From assembly GCA_024236295.1 (NCBI GenBank), contig JACKKT010000009.1:62001-126000 (forward strand): 64,000 nucleotides of DNA, written 5' to 3'. Both the position numbers and the translations under genes were made by a program. The DNA is from Kordiimonadaceae bacterium. Lineage in GTDB: Bacteria; Pseudomonadota; Alphaproteobacteria; Sphingomonadales; Emcibacteraceae. Every line of letters starts with the position of its first letter. The first letter of the stretch is position 1. Positions 1 through 9,614 of this stretch are shown here, piece after piece. The notes under the pieces were generated by a model. It worked only from the letters and a program-made list of their open reading frames with translations, was not told where the DNA came from and ran no database searches.

Positions 1-908
1 AATAAATCCCAGTTTGCTATAATAGGAACTCTGGGGGGTGGAATATTTTCCCAGCTATTGCTTAATGCCCATTCATCAGATGGAACTTCCATCATTCCAC
101 CAAGCAGTCCTTTTTCTGGTCGTCGCCTGAGCCATACTTTGCCATCATATTCAGCCCAGAATGCATATCCTCTTCTGGTTGGACGTTCTTTTTTGTTTAA
201 TCTTGCCGGTAATTCAGCAGCCGTTCCCAGCGCATATGAAAGACATTCATTTTCTACGGGACAATTCTGACATTTTAAATTTCGCGGGGTACAAATCGTT
301 GCTCCAAGATCCATCAGGCTTTGTGCATAATCGCCGGGCCTATATTTGGGGGTCAATTTTTCTGCAATCTCCCTTATTTCTGTTCTTGAATCCGGTAAGG
401 GTGTTGTGATGTTGAATATGCGGGATAACACCCGTTCTACATTGCCATCAATTACGGTTGCCGGAATATCATAGACAATAGAGCTAATTGCGGCTGCAGT
501 ATATGTGCCTACACCGGGTAATTTTAATAAATCGTCATAATTTTGTGGAAACTTTCCACCAAGCTCATCAACTATATAGTTTGCGCATTTATGAAGGTTT
601 CTTGCTCGTGCATAATAGCCAAGACCAGCCCAGGCAACCAGAATATCATCAAGATCAGCCGCAGCCAGACTGTTTATTGTTGGCCATTCGTAAGTAAACT
701 TTTCAAAATATGGGATGACTGAAGCAACAGTAGTTTGCTGCAGCATGATTTCACTTAGCCATACGTGGTATGGGTTTGGAATAATGCCCCCAATTTTTGC
801 CTCAGGCGAAATTCGCCAAGGCAGAATACGCGCATGCAGATCATACCAATCAAGCAGTGCATCAACCAGTTCAGCCCTTTTTTCATCATTATCTATAATG
901 CTGCCCAT
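1..908 (-). CDS. mutY: A/G-specific adenine glycosylase MutY (3' end cut by window)
   Basis: Removes adenine mispaired with 8-oxoguanine or guanine in base-excision repair. The reverse-strand frame runs from an ATG at 906-908 (preceded by AGGACAA) off the left edge of the window, giving about 302 residues of a protein usually near 350. Visible: the N-terminal LPWR and SEIMLQQT motif with the catalytic Glu, the WAGLGYYARARNL block, the helix-hairpin-helix with LPGVGTY and VIDGN carrying the catalytic Asp, and the iron-sulfur cluster ligands in a C-X6-C-X2-C-X5-C spacing (about nt 245-290). The NUDIX-like C-terminal domain begins before the edge. It is divergent from the DUF721 gene at 1070, an arrangement common in alphaproteobacteria. 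Confidence 0.95.
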   Translation of the reverse strand, partial: MGSIIDNDEKRAELVDALLDWYDLHARILPWRISPEAKIGGIIPNPYHVWLSEIMLQQTTVASVIPYFEKFTYEWPTINSLAAADLDDILVAWAGLGYYARARNLHKCANYIVDELGGKFPQNYDDLLKLPGVGTYTAAAISSIVYDIPATVIDGNVERVLSRIFNITTPLPDSRTEIREIAEKLTPKYRPGDYAQSLMDLGATICTPRNLKCQNCPVENECLSYALGTAAELPARLNKKERPTRRGYAFWAEYDGKVWLRRRPEKGLLGGMMEVPSDEWALSNSWENIPPPRVPIIANWDL

Positions 909-1069
909 TTTTGTCCTGAAATACCGATTCTCTTTGTAAACTATACAATAACGAGAATGCGAATACAGGCATGAATCGCTTTAATATATATATTAGGCGT
1001 TTCTATAAGCCTTATTTTTGCCACCAATTTTCCTATCATGAAAATGTATAAAAGGGTATTGTGTAAATT

Positions 1070-1654
1070 ATGTCGGAAAATGTTAAAGAGAACAGAACCT
1101 TTAAAACAAAGTCGATTGCCGAACTGGCGGGGACTATTAACAACACGACATTTAGAAGGTTTGGGTTTGTAAAAAGCGATATACTTATACATTGGAAGGA
1201 AATTGTAGGGGCCGTCCTGGCAAAGGCCAGCCTGCCTGAGCGTCTTGTTATACCCAGAAATAATGAAAATGAAGGTGCTCGTGCAGGAACACTTCATATT
1301 CGGGTAGATGGGAGTTTTGCCCCTGAAATGCAACATCTTGAACCATTGGTAATTGATAGAATTAATTCATATTATGGCTATAAAGCAATTGAAAAACTTG
1401 TTTTTCATCACGGGATCATAAACAAAATTCTGGAAACACATAAATATCAAAAACCGATTCTTAATGATTCTCAGAAAAATGAACTTGAATCGGTGCTTAA
1501 AGATATAAAAGATGACAAATTAAGAATAAGTCTTTTTAAGGTTGGGGCGGAGCTCATAAGCAAAAGCAATACACAAAAAACGAAGCAAACCAAGAGATTT
1601 ACCAGACGAGGGCTGGGAAGTCTGGAAACAGAAGATAAAAAAGATAGGGAATAG
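1070..1654 (+). CDS. DUF721 / DciA-like protein
   Basis: 194 residues. The N-terminal two thirds (about residues 15-125) match the DUF721 family, the family of the DciA replicative-helicase loader; the W-K-E-I-V-G core and the later hydrophobic strand that begins LHIRV are seen. The C-terminal 40 residues are strongly basic and low in complexity (many K, R, T), likely disordered or nucleic-acid binding. Between mutY and a DsbA-like gene followed by smc, which is the usual alphaproteobacterial setting. Assignment to helicase loading is inference from the family; the protein could have another DNA-linked role. Confidence 0.8.
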   Translation: MSENVKENRTFKTKSIAELAGTINNTTFRRFGFVKSDILIHWKEIVGAVLAKASLPERLVIPRNNENEGARAGTLHIRVDGSFAPEMQHLEPLVIDRINSYYGYKAIEKLVFHHGIINKILETHKYQKPILNDSQKNELESVLKDIKDDKLRISLFKVGAELISKSNTQKTKQTKRFTRRGLGSLETEDKKDRE

Positions 1655-1732
1655 CAGGTCAAATTGTAATTCTTAACTTGATTTGTAGAGAAATTCATTT
1701 TTATATTAACAACAATATATTGTAGGTAAATT

Positions 1733-2452
1733 ATGATTAAACAACTATATACGCGAAAAATAGCCATTTTTATTGGTTCAGCACTGTTTGGAATGCTAAC
1801 TTTCATATTGCCAGGCTGTGCCCAGGAAAATAATGATTCTGGTGCATCTGCAAACACAGAGGCAACGACAGATATGACTTTTCTTGACCATGATATGGTT
1901 TTAGGAGATCCGAATGCACCGGTGGAAATGATTGAATATGCCTCGCTAACTTGCGTACATTGTGCTGATTTCCAAAAAAGAATTTTGCCTGAAATTAAAG
2001 AAAAATATGTAGATACTGGAAAATTGAAAATTGTGATGCGTAGTTTTCTCTTGAATGCAATTGATGCTCAGGCAACACTTATAACACGTTGTGTTCCGGA
2101 AAAACGTTATTTCAAATTTATGGATGCCCTATTTACACTTCAGGATCAATGGTACGATATTCCGGAATATCAAAGACTGACCAGCCAACATGATACTCAG
2201 ACAGCTAACAAAATGTTTGTTGAACATACTATGGGGGAAGTTGAAAAAATGGCGCGTCAGATTGGATTGAATAAAAGTAAAATCGATGCCTGCCTAACGG
2301 ATCAGAAAATTGCAGATTATGTATTTTCAGTACATAGGGGTGGTATTGAACAATATAAGGTAAATGCGACGCCAACAATTATCATTAATGGCAATAAAGT
2401 AAATCTTGATCTGGCATCTGTTGAAAACGCCATAGAGTCGGCACTTAAATAA
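1733..2452 (+). CDS. DsbA-family thiol:disulfide lipoprotein
   Basis: 239 residues. A hydrophobic signal segment (residues 10-28) ends in a lipobox-like L-P-G-C, so Cys29 is probably lipidated; the Pro at -2 is unusual. A thioredoxin-fold DsbA domain follows from about residue 52, with the redox motif C-V-H-C at Cys74-Cys77 and the cis-proline loop (A-T-P-T) near residue 214. Expected to act in the periplasm on disulfides. It lies 34 nt before smc and 78 nt after the DUF721 gene, probably one transcription unit. Which partner (DsbB or DsbD type) reduces or oxidises it cannot be told from the sequence. Confidence 0.87.
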   Translation: MIKQLYTRKIAIFIGSALFGMLTFILPGCAQENNDSGASANTEATTDMTFLDHDMVLGDPNAPVEMIEYASLTCVHCADFQKRILPEIKEKYVDTGKLKIVMRSFLLNAIDAQATLITRCVPEKRYFKFMDALFTLQDQWYDIPEYQRLTSQHDTQTANKMFVEHTMGEVEKMARQIGLNKSKIDACLTDQKIADYVFSVHRGGIEQYKVNATPTIIINGNKVNLDLASVENAIESALK

Positions 2453-2486
2453 AAACAGCTGCAAAATTATATAGGAAGGGAATATT

Positions 2487-5400
2487 TTGCATTTTACGCG
2501 ACTAAGATTATCCGGTTTTAAATCATTCGTTGATCCCACAGAACTGGTAATTGAACCGGGATTAACGGGTGTTGTTGGCCCGAATGGTTGCGGAAAATCA
2601 AACCTACTTGAAGCCCTGCGTTGGGTGATGGGAGAAAATTCTGCAAAAAGCATGCGTGGCAATGGGATGGATGATGTGATCTTTGCGGGTACTTCAACCC
2701 GTCCTGCACGTAACCTTGCCGAGGTTACCCTTAGTCTTGATAATAAGGACCGTACTGCTCCTTCCGCATTTAACGATGAAATAGATCTTGAAATTTCAAG
2801 ACGGATTGAGAGAGATAGTGGCTCCGCCTACCGGGTTAACGGTAAAGATATTCGCGGTAAAGACGTTAAGCTAATGTTTGCTGATGCATCAACGGGTGCC
2901 CATTCACCGTCTTTGGTAAGTCAGGGGAGAATTGGTTCCCTGATTAGTGCAAAACCAAAGGAAAGAAGAGCCATCCTTGAAGAAGCCGCCGGTATTAGCG
3001 GTCTTCATTCCCGTCGTAAAGAAGCTGAAAGCAAGCTTAAAAGCGCGGATAAAAATCTGGAACGGTTGGGCGATGTGGAAATTGGTCTTCAGGAGCAGAT
3101 CAGAAATCTTAAAAATCAGGCAAGGCAGGCAACACGTTATAAGAATGTCGCCGGCGAAATAAGAAAACTTCATGCACTTCTCCTATATATCGAATGGCAG
3201 ACTATAGAAAAAAATATCAGCACGACTTCACGGGATGAGAGAGAAATTTCTCTCATTGTTGCAAAAGTTACAGCAGAGCTTGCAGCATTAAGTAAAGAGC
3301 AGGCAATTATTGCATCCGGACTTCCGGAACTTAGACAGAATGAAGCCGAACTGGCGGCAAAGCTGCACCGGATAACTATTAGTCGTGACGGTCTGGATGG
3401 TGAAGAGCAAAGAGTTATTGAAACACAGGAAAAGCTGAAGGCGCTGCTAATTCAGATCGAACAGGATGAAGAAAGGGAAAAAGAGGCTGTAAAAGATTCT
3501 TTATCCACTATGGAGCGTCTAGAGGTTGAAAAGAAAATTCTTGAGGATGAAATTGCTGGTGCTGCAGGTAGTATTGAACAACTTGCAAAAAATTTACAGG
3601 AAAAACAATCCGATACGCTGGACGCTGAACTGGCACTGGAAGAATTGACCGGCAGACTAGCGGAAAGAAATGCTGACCGTATCAATTTTACCCGTGAGAT
3701 TGAAGAGCGCAGAGGGCAAATTCAAAATCTTGAAGATCAGAAAGTAACCGTTGAGGAAAGACTTTCTACTCTTGAAAATAATAATCTTTTTACCCAGACT
3801 TTAAGCGGTGCTGATAAAAAACTGAAAGCAGCAGAGCAGCAGATTACAAAAATGCGTCTGGCCTTTAATGAGGCTGAAGACAAAAGGCAGTCAATTCAGC
3901 AAATGGAGCAGGAGGCAAGAAATCTGCTGCAAATGTGTGAAAGTAAACTGGCCAGAGTAAAAGCAGAGAAAGAAGCACTTGAAGAAGTGTTAAGTGCCGA
4001 TTTTGACGGCAAGGGGATCCCCCTTCTTGAAAAGCTGTCTGTTAAAAAAGGGTATGAAACAGCCCTTGGTGCAGCATTAAATAGTGATCTGGATGCAAGT
4101 GACGATCCCCAGTTTTCTGTACATTGGAGGGAATTACCACCCTTGAATGAAAATAATAAATTCCCGCAAGGAGTGGAAACACTTGATCAGTTTGTTAAGG
4201 CGCCGTCGATTTTAAAAAGACGTCTCTGCCAGATAGGTGTGGTGGAAAGTGAAGAAAAAGCCCTGGAAATATTAAAGGACTTAAAAGCCGGACAGCGTCT
4301 TGTAACTCTTGGAGGTGGTCTCTGGCGATGGGATGGTCTATGTGTTTCACCTGATGCACCATCTGGAGCTGCCATCAGACTTGCCCAGAAAAACAGACTT
4401 GAAAATCTTAAAAATGAATATTCCGAAAGAGAAAAAGAAGTATTAAAGGCATCAGAAAAGCACAGCAGATTTAATGAAGAACTTTCCGCGATCAAAGATA
4501 TTAGCCGTGCAGCGAGAGATGAATGGCGCAAAGCAGATGAGGAAGCGATTAATGCCCGTCGGGAAATGACCGAAGCCGAGAAGCTTGCTGCTCGGCATCA
4601 GTCGGAAGAGACTGCTCTAAAGGATCGCCAGGCACATATTGTGCAGGATCTCAAAGATCAGAACATTAGATATAAAGCGGCAATTGAGAATCTCGAAAAA
4701 CTACCGGAGATGATCGAACTTGAAGAACTGATTGCCCAGAATAGGGAAAATGTGGAAGCGCGCCGAAGAGAATTTTCAGAAGCCAGAATTGCCCATGACA
4801 GTCATCAAAACCAAAGTCAAATGAGACTTAAACGCCTTGAGCAGATAAAGTCGGAATATGATAATTGGCAGGTTAGGATAAGAAACGTCAATAATCATCT
4901 TGAAAATCTTGCCATAAGAAGTGAAGAAACAACAAAAGAGCTGAGCGCTCTGGAAAACAGGCCGGGTGAGATTGTTGTAGAGCGGCGTAAGCTGAATGTA
5001 TTGATTGATGAAGCCGAAACGGAAAGAAAAGCCGCTGCGGCAAAATTGGCGGAAGCGGAAAATACTCTGGCGAGCAAAGAACGTGAAATGCGTGAAGTTC
5101 AGAGCCGGGTCAGTGAAGCGCGAGAGCGTAAAGTACGTCTTGAAACCAATCTTGAACAGTTTATTGAACAGAAAGATCACCTCAACCGCCGTATTCAGGA
5201 AGAGTTTGACCATAAACCAGCGGAATTATTTGCGCTTACTGAATTAAATGAAGGCGACGAATTGCCGGATGAAGATGAATCGCATCAGAAGCTGGAGCGT
5301 CTTAAAATTGAGCGTGAACGTCTTGGGGCAGTGAACCTCAGGGCTGAAATTGAACTAGAAGAAATAAATGCCCAACTTGATGCCTCTATTAAAGAGCGTG

Positions 5401-5972
5401 AAGAACTGGAAGAGGCGATCAAAAGACTGAATAAAGCCATTTCCGATCTTAACCGTGAAGGCCGTGCCCGCATGCTAAAGGCATTTGATGAAGTCAATAA
5501 TCATTTTAAAGATTTATTCACAACATTATTTGGGGGTGGCGAAGCCTATCTTGAGCTTACAGAATCCGATGATCCACTGGATGCTGGACTTGAAATTATG
5601 GCAAGTCCACCGGGCAAGAAAATGCAGAATCTGGGACTTCTCAGCGGTGGGGAGCAGGCACTTACTGCTCTTTCCCTCATTTTTGCAGTATTTATGACAA
5701 ACCCATCCCCAATTTGTGTTCTCGATGAGGTTGATGCGCCACTTGACGATGCCAACGTGGAGCGATTCTGTGATTTGCTTGATGAAATGAGAAAAAACAC
5801 CACAACCCGCTTTTTGATTGTGACCCACAATGCAATCAGTATGAGTCGTATGAACAGATTATATGGTGTTACAATGGCAGAAAGAGGGGTTTCACAATTG
5901 GTTTCTGTTGACCTGGAAAGCGCAGAAAAAATCCGTGACCGGGTAGGGGATTCTCAATTTCAGAACGCCTGA
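2487..5972 (+). CDS. smc: Chromosome segregation protein SMC
   Basis: 1161 residues, normal for bacterial SMC. The start is a TTG (2487) placed 6 nt after AGGAAGGG. The N-terminal ATPase half has the P-loop GPNGCGKS (31-38); the C-terminal half has the ABC signature LLSGGEQ (about 1051-1057) and Walker B ending VLDEVD (1078-1083). Two long charged coiled coils (about 165-500 and 650-1000) flank a hinge region around 505-640. Forms the chromosome-condensing ring with ScpA and ScpB, neither of which is in the window. Last gene of the mutY-side block; the Fo ATP synthase promoter follows. Confidence 0.97.
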   Translation: MHFTRLRLSGFKSFVDPTELVIEPGLTGVVGPNGCGKSNLLEALRWVMGENSAKSMRGNGMDDVIFAGTSTRPARNLAEVTLSLDNKDRTAPSAFNDEIDLEISRRIERDSGSAYRVNGKDIRGKDVKLMFADASTGAHSPSLVSQGRIGSLISAKPKERRAILEEAAGISGLHSRRKEAESKLKSADKNLERLGDVEIGLQEQIRNLKNQARQATRYKNVAGEIRKLHALLLYIEWQTIEKNISTTSRDEREISLIVAKVTAELAALSKEQAIIASGLPELRQNEAELAAKLHRITISRDGLDGEEQRVIETQEKLKALLIQIEQDEEREKEAVKDSLSTMERLEVEKKILEDEIAGAAGSIEQLAKNLQEKQSDTLDAELALEELTGRLAERNADRINFTREIEERRGQIQNLEDQKVTVEERLSTLENNNLFTQTLSGADKKLKAAEQQITKMRLAFNEAEDKRQSIQQMEQEARNLLQMCESKLARVKAEKEALEEVLSADFDGKGIPLLEKLSVKKGYETALGAALNSDLDASDDPQFSVHWRELPPLNENNKFPQGVETLDQFVKAPSILKRRLCQIGVVESEEKALEILKDLKAGQRLVTLGGGLWRWDGLCVSPDAPSGAAIRLAQKNRLENLKNEYSEREKEVLKASEKHSRFNEELSAIKDISRAARDEWRKADEEAINARREMTEAEKLAARHQSEETALKDRQAHIVQDLKDQNIRYKAAIENLEKLPEMIELEELIAQNRENVEARRREFSEARIAHDSHQNQSQMRLKRLEQIKSEYDNWQVRIRNVNNHLENLAIRSEETTKELSALENRPGEIVVERRKLNVLIDEAETERKAAAAKLAEAENTLASKEREMREVQSRVSEARERKVRLETNLEQFIEQKDHLNRRIQEEFDHKPAELFALTELNEGDELPDEDESHQKLERLKIERERLGAVNLRAEIELEEINAQLDASIKEREELEEAIKRLNKAISDLNREGRARMLKAFDEVNNHFKDLFTTLFGGGEAYLELTESDDPLDAGLEIMASPPGKKMQNLGLLSGGEQALTALSLIFAVFMTNPSPICVLDEVDAPLDDANVERFCDLLDEMRKNTTTRFLIVTHNAISMSRMNRLYGVTMAERGVSQLVSVDLESAEKIRDRVGDSQFQNA

Positions 5973-6075
5973 TTATTTTAAAGCATTTTACTGAAAAAAA
6001 TTTGATCTTAAATACCATTTAGTTTCAATAAGTTAATTTTATGAAAACGGGTGAATAATGAGTGCTTTTTGGTGC

Positions 6076-6104
6076 TTGACAGCTGTGACGTCTGAAACTA
6101 TGTT
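6076..6104 (+). promoter_or_regulatory. Putative sigma-70-type promoter of the atpI operon
   Basis: TTGACA at 6076-6081, 17-nt spacer, TATGTT at 6099-6104; about 75 nt before the atpI start codon. It sits in the only non-coding stretch (206 nt) between smc and atpI. Consensus match only. Confidence 0.6.
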
Positions 6105-6178
6105 GCACACAATTTTACGGGTGTGGGGCAAGGTGTTTCCATTGGGTACATCTCTCCGGAATATGCAGGAGCCTTTCA

Positions 6179-6514
6179 TTGACTGACAATAAAAAATCGT
6201 CAGAGGAAATGAAAGCGGAACTGGATGATTTAAACGCCCGGTTAAGCGCCGCTCGCGAAGCCTCTAAACCAAAAGTGGCAGGCGGGTATAATGAAGCGAC
6301 TACTTATGGCAGAGCCACAAGACTGGTTGCAGAATTGGTTGCCGGAATTCTGGTAGGGGTGCTTTTGGGCTGGTATTTGGACCAGTGGTTAGGTACCAAG
6401 CCGTGGCTGATGATCCTGTTGATCATAATTGGCGCCGCTGCTGGTATTTTGAATGTTATGCGTGCTGCGAAGCAAATGGCGCCGAATGGCACGTATGATG
6501 AAGATGGTAAATAG
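6179..6514 (+). CDS. atpI: ATP synthase protein I (AtpI/AtpZ family)
   Basis: 111 residues with a charged, probably cytoplasmic N-terminus (residues 1-45) and two membrane helices (about 52-70 and 76-94) separated by a short W-Y-L-D-Q-W loop, the layout of the AtpI/AtpZ assembly factor that helps build the c-ring or handles Mg2+/Ca2+. TTG start, chosen because AGGAG lies 7 nt upstream and no nearer ATG fits. First gene of the Fo operon, 18 nt before atpB. Confidence 0.88.
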   Translation: MTDNKKSSEEMKAELDDLNARLSAAREASKPKVAGGYNEATTYGRATRLVAELVAGILVGVLLGWYLDQWLGTKPWLMILLIIIGAAAGILNVMRAAKQMAPNGTYDEDGK

Positions 6515-6532
6515 AGACTAAGGATATTTAAA

Positions 6533-7282
6533 GTGGCAGGTCCGCTCGAACAGTTTGAAATTCATTCGAAAGTTCCGATTGAGGTCGCTGGATACGATAT
6601 TTCAATCACAAACTCTGCAGTAAGCCTGGCGATTGCCCTGGTGATTTTGATGGTCTTTATGCTGGGTGGTATGCGTAAAGCGGCGTTGGTTCCAGGTCGT
6701 TGGCAATCCAGTGTTGAAATGTGTTATGAGTTTATAGCCAAAATGCTTGGGGACACAGCCGGACATGAAGCCCGCCAGTTTTTCCCTTTTGTCTTTACGC
6801 TCTTCATGTTCATTCTGACCGCTAACCTGATGGGGATGGTGCCTTGGCTACATCTCTTTACCGTGACCAGCCATATTGCTGTTACCTTTGCATTGGCATT
6901 TTTTATCTTTATTGGTGTGACCATATTGGGTTTCATTAAGCATGGAATTGGCTTTTTGAAATTTTTTGTTCCCGGTGATGCCCCGCTCGCATTGTTGCCC
7001 TTGCTGGTGATTATTGAGATTGTATCTTATCTTTCTCGCCCAATCAGCCTTTCCGTGCGGTTATTTGCAAATATGGTTGCAGGACATACAATGCTGCAGG
7101 TGTTTGGTGGATTTGTGGTAAGCCTTGCGGCAGCGGGTGGTATTTTCGCGCTTGGCTCAGTATTGCCATTTGCTTTCATCGTTGCCCTAACCGGACTAGA
7201 ATTACTGGTTGCCTGTTTGCAGGCATATGTATTTGCAGTACTAACCTGCATTTATCTGAACGACGCTCTTCATATGCATTAA
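6533..7282 (+). CDS. atpB: ATP synthase Fo subunit a
   Basis: 249 residues, GTG start with AAGGAT 8 nt upstream. A multi-helix membrane protein that forms the proton half-channels against the c-ring. The conserved helix with R-L-F-A-N-M-V-A-G-H carries the essential arginine (about residue 181), and the C-terminal helix with L-Q-A-Y-V-F is typical. N-terminal G-P-L-E-Q-F-E-I matches alphaproteobacterial subunit a. Between atpI and atpE. Confidence 0.97.
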   Translation: MAGPLEQFEIHSKVPIEVAGYDISITNSAVSLAIALVILMVFMLGGMRKAALVPGRWQSSVEMCYEFIAKMLGDTAGHEARQFFPFVFTLFMFILTANLMGMVPWLHLFTVTSHIAVTFALAFFIFIGVTILGFIKHGIGFLKFFVPGDAPLALLPLLVIIEIVSYLSRPISLSVRLFANMVAGHTMLQVFGGFVVSLAAAGGIFALGSVLPFAFIVALTGLELLVACLQAYVFAVLTCIYLNDALHMH

Positions 7283-7351
7283 TGGATATGAAGAAACGAA
7301 ACTTTTAACGACTAAATGAATTTAAACTTTTCATAATTAAAGGAAAATAAA

Positions 7352-7609
7352 ATGGAAATGGAAATCGCAACTCTCGCAGCAAATGCTGACATCCAGGCTG
7401 CTCGTTATATTGGTGCCGGTCTTGCCTGTACAGCGCTTATTGGTGCTGGTGTTGGTATTGGTGTGATCTTCGGTAACTATGTTTCTGCAGCAATCCGCAA
7501 TCCATCTGCTGCCGGCCCTGTTTTCGGTCAGGCGATGCTTGGTTTCGCACTTGCTGAAGCGACTGGCCTTTTTGGTCTGGTTATCGCCTTCATTATCCTG
7601 TTCGTATAA
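7352..7609 (+). CDS. atpE: ATP synthase Fo subunit c
   Basis: 85 residues, two membrane helices joined by the polar R-N-P loop (about residue 50). The first helix has the glycine-rich packing face (G-A-G-V-G-I-G-V). The proton-binding carboxylate is the Glu in F-A-L-A-E-A-T-G-L (about residue 69). No sodium-binding signature was obvious. AGGAAA precedes the ATG. Confidence 0.97.
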   Translation: MEMEIATLAANADIQAARYIGAGLACTALIGAGVGIGVIFGNYVSAAIRNPSAAGPVFGQAMLGFALAEATGLFGLVIAFIILFV

Positions 7610-7676
7610 TAAGTCTGAACTTTAAAATTAGATTATTAATGAACAGGCCTGATCCGTCAGGATCAAGGAGGAAACC

Positions 7677-8180
7677 ATGCCACAATTAGATCCAGCGGTA
7701 TTTCTACCCCAGATTTTCTGGTTAATCGTTGTTTTTGCTGCACTCTATATTTTTATTGCCCGCAATGCGGCACCAAAAATTGCAGATGTGCTTAAAAAAC
7801 GTCAGGATAGAATTGCTGATGATTTGACGGCTGCTGAGCAGCTTCAGGCAAAAGCTGAGGAAGCCCGCATCGCCTTTGAAAAAGCACAGGCAGATGCCCG
7901 CAATAATGCGGCATCAATTGTGCTGAGTAAGCGTGATGAGATTAAGGCTGATACCGAGGCTGCTTTGCAAAAGCTCTCTGAAGAGCTGAATGCAAAAATA
8001 GATGATGCGCAAAAACGCATTGATGAAGCAAAAAGCAAGGCTTTAAGTGACGTTCGTGACGTTGCAACCGATGTCTGTTCAGAGATTGTATCGCAAATTT
8101 CTGGGCTAAAACTGGATAAAAAATCAATTGAAAAAGTTGTTAAAGCAAAAACCGATGCTGCCATGAAAGGAGACGCATAA
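7677..8180 (+). CDS. atpF2: ATP synthase Fo subunit b' (peripheral stalk)
   Basis: 167 residues: one N-terminal membrane helix (about 12-30) followed by a long charged helix rich in Ala, Lys and Glu, the peripheral-stalk layout. Start preceded by AAGGAGGAAA. Alphaproteobacteria and phototrophs carry two b-type genes; the first, with N-terminal P-Q-L-D-P and F-L-P-Q-I-F-W, is the b' type. It ends in a 1-nt overlap with atpF (TAATG). Confidence 0.93.
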   Translation: MPQLDPAVFLPQIFWLIVVFAALYIFIARNAAPKIADVLKKRQDRIADDLTAAEQLQAKAEEARIAFEKAQADARNNAASIVLSKRDEIKADTEAALQKLSEELNAKIDDAQKRIDEAKSKALSDVRDVATDVCSEIVSQISGLKLDKKSIEKVVKAKTDAAMKGDA

Positions 8181-8683
8181 TGGAAGAACATGTAAGCTTC
8201 TTTGCCAATCCAGAAAGCTGGGTTTCAATAGCGATCACAACTTTCTTCATTCTTATCATCTGGAAAAGAATTCCTGCAGTTTTCGCAAAAATGCTTGATG
8301 ACAGATCACGGGAGATTGAAAATCAGCTTGAAAATGCCAGAAAACTTCAGGCGGATGCCGAAGCGCTCCTTTCAAAATATGAGCGTGATCTGCATGATGC
8401 TGAAAAACAGGCGGTTGAGTTGATGGAAAATGCAGAAGCGGAAGTGAAGCTGATGGTCTCTGAAAGTAAAGCGCAAATGGTCGAGCTGACCAAACGGCGC
8501 AGTGAGCTGGCCGAGCAGAAAATTGCTTTGGCTGAAGCCGCCGCATTAAAAGAAATCAGATCGTTAACTGTTAACATTGCGACCGAAGCGGCCCGTGATC
8601 TGATTGGCTCAAACATGAAAAAAGCGGATCATGATACTCTGATTAAATCCGGTACAGATAAGCTGGATGCTAAATTCCATTAA
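8180..8683 (+). CDS. atpF: ATP synthase Fo subunit b
   Basis: 167 residues: N-terminal membrane helix with a conserved K-R-I-P after it (about 15-32), then a long amphipathic coiled-coil stalk, with the R-E-I-E-N-Q-L region typical of subunit b. Overlaps the b' gene by 1 nt, so the two are translationally coupled. Last gene of the operon; the F1 genes are elsewhere, as is usual in alphaproteobacteria. Confidence 0.95.
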   Translation: MEEHVSFFANPESWVSIAITTFFILIIWKRIPAVFAKMLDDRSREIENQLENARKLQADAEALLSKYERDLHDAEKQAVELMENAEAEVKLMVSESKAQMVELTKRRSELAEQKIALAEAAALKEIRSLTVNIATEAARDLIGSNMKKADHDTLIKSGTDKLDAKFH

Positions 8684-8704
8684 TCTATGGCGATAAAAAG
8701 TTTT

Positions 8705-8740
8705 AAAGCCCTGTCATTTTTGACGGGGCTTTTTATTTTT
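8705..8740 (+). terminator. Rho-independent terminator of the Fo operon
   Basis: Stem AAAGCCCTGTCA (8705-8716), 4-nt T loop, TGACGGGGCTTT (8721-8732), 12 pairs with one G-T, then a T-rich tail to 8740. It overlaps the last codons of the convergent metallo-hydrolase gene, whose mRNA has an A-rich flank on the other side, so it may stop both transcripts. Confidence 0.9.
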
Positions 8741-9611
8741 TAAGGCTGTAAATGGATTTCTCTGTCGGTGGACTGTTACTGCTGACTGTTCCCAATTCAA
8801 CCAATCGGATCAAATGGGCAAATATCGTCCTTGATGCTGCCAGATATAGGCTCTTATCAATAGCCGGGTAGATTGTATTAACAATTTGATCTAAAGATTT
8901 TTCGCCCTGTTCAAGAAAGCGGCAAATTTCATTATCCCGCCTTAGTCTGTGCGCATAAACCTGTTTCACAAATTTTTTAGGATCCTCAATGGGCAATCCA
9001 TGGGTTGGATAATAAATTTTATCATCCCGTCCTAGTAATTTTTCCAGACTATTTAAATAATCTGTCATATTTCCATCCGGCGGTGAAATGATTGTAGTTG
9101 ACCACCCCATGACATGATCTCCGCTGAATAGGGCTTTTTCCTCTAATAGCGCAAAACAAAGATGATTGGAAAGATGCCCTGGCGTATGAATAGTCTCAAG
9201 CGTCCAGTCATTTCCCTTTAAAATATCACCATTCTTAATGAGGATGTCTGGTTTAAAATTCCTGTCCAGGCCTTCAGCAGTTTTACTTTTCGAATATTTC
9301 TGTTCAGCGACATCGAAGCCATATATTTTTGCGCCACAAAGCTCGGCAAGTGGTCTTGCTCCCGGTGAATGGTCAGTGTGATTGTGGGTTACCAGAATAT
9401 GGCTGATCCTCTCACCTTTAAGTGAAGAAATGATGGCCTTTATATGGTCGGGCATATCAGGCCCGGGATCAATGACAGCCACATTTTTATGGCCGATTAT
9501 ATATGTACCGGTACCTTTAAATGTATAGGGGGCGGGGTTGTTGGCGGTGATGCGTCTTATAAGCGGGCTTATATTCTCTATTACCCCATATGGAGGTGAG
9601 AAATCCTGCAT
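8733..9611 (-). CDS. Metallo-beta-lactamase-fold hydrolase (LACTB2-like)
   Basis: 292 residues. Metal motif H-N-H-T-D-H at residues 76-81, later H of H-T-P-G-H (about 167-171) and D of S-G-D-H (about 186), so both zinc sites look complete. A C-terminal winged-helix-like segment (about 230-285) follows, as in the LACTB2 / glyoxalase-II-like branch. Substrate not readable; this branch includes nucleases and thioester hydrolases. It ends inside the Fo operon terminator and lies 3 nt downstream of the polyprenyl synthase, probably co-transcribed with it. Confidence 0.85.
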   Translation of the reverse strand: MQDFSPPYGVIENISPLIRRITANNPAPYTFKGTGTYIIGHKNVAVIDPGPDMPDHIKAIISSLKGERISHILVTHNHTDHSPGARPLAELCGAKIYGFDVAEQKYSKSKTAEGLDRNFKPDILIKNGDILKGNDWTLETIHTPGHLSNHLCFALLEEKALFSGDHVMGWSTTIISPPDGNMTDYLNSLEKLLGRDDKIYYPTHGLPIEDPKKFVKQVYAHRLRRDNEICRFLEQGEKSLDQIVNTIYPAIDKSLYLAASRTIFAHLIRLVELGTVSSNSPPTEKSIYSLKK

Positions 9612-9614
9612 ATA

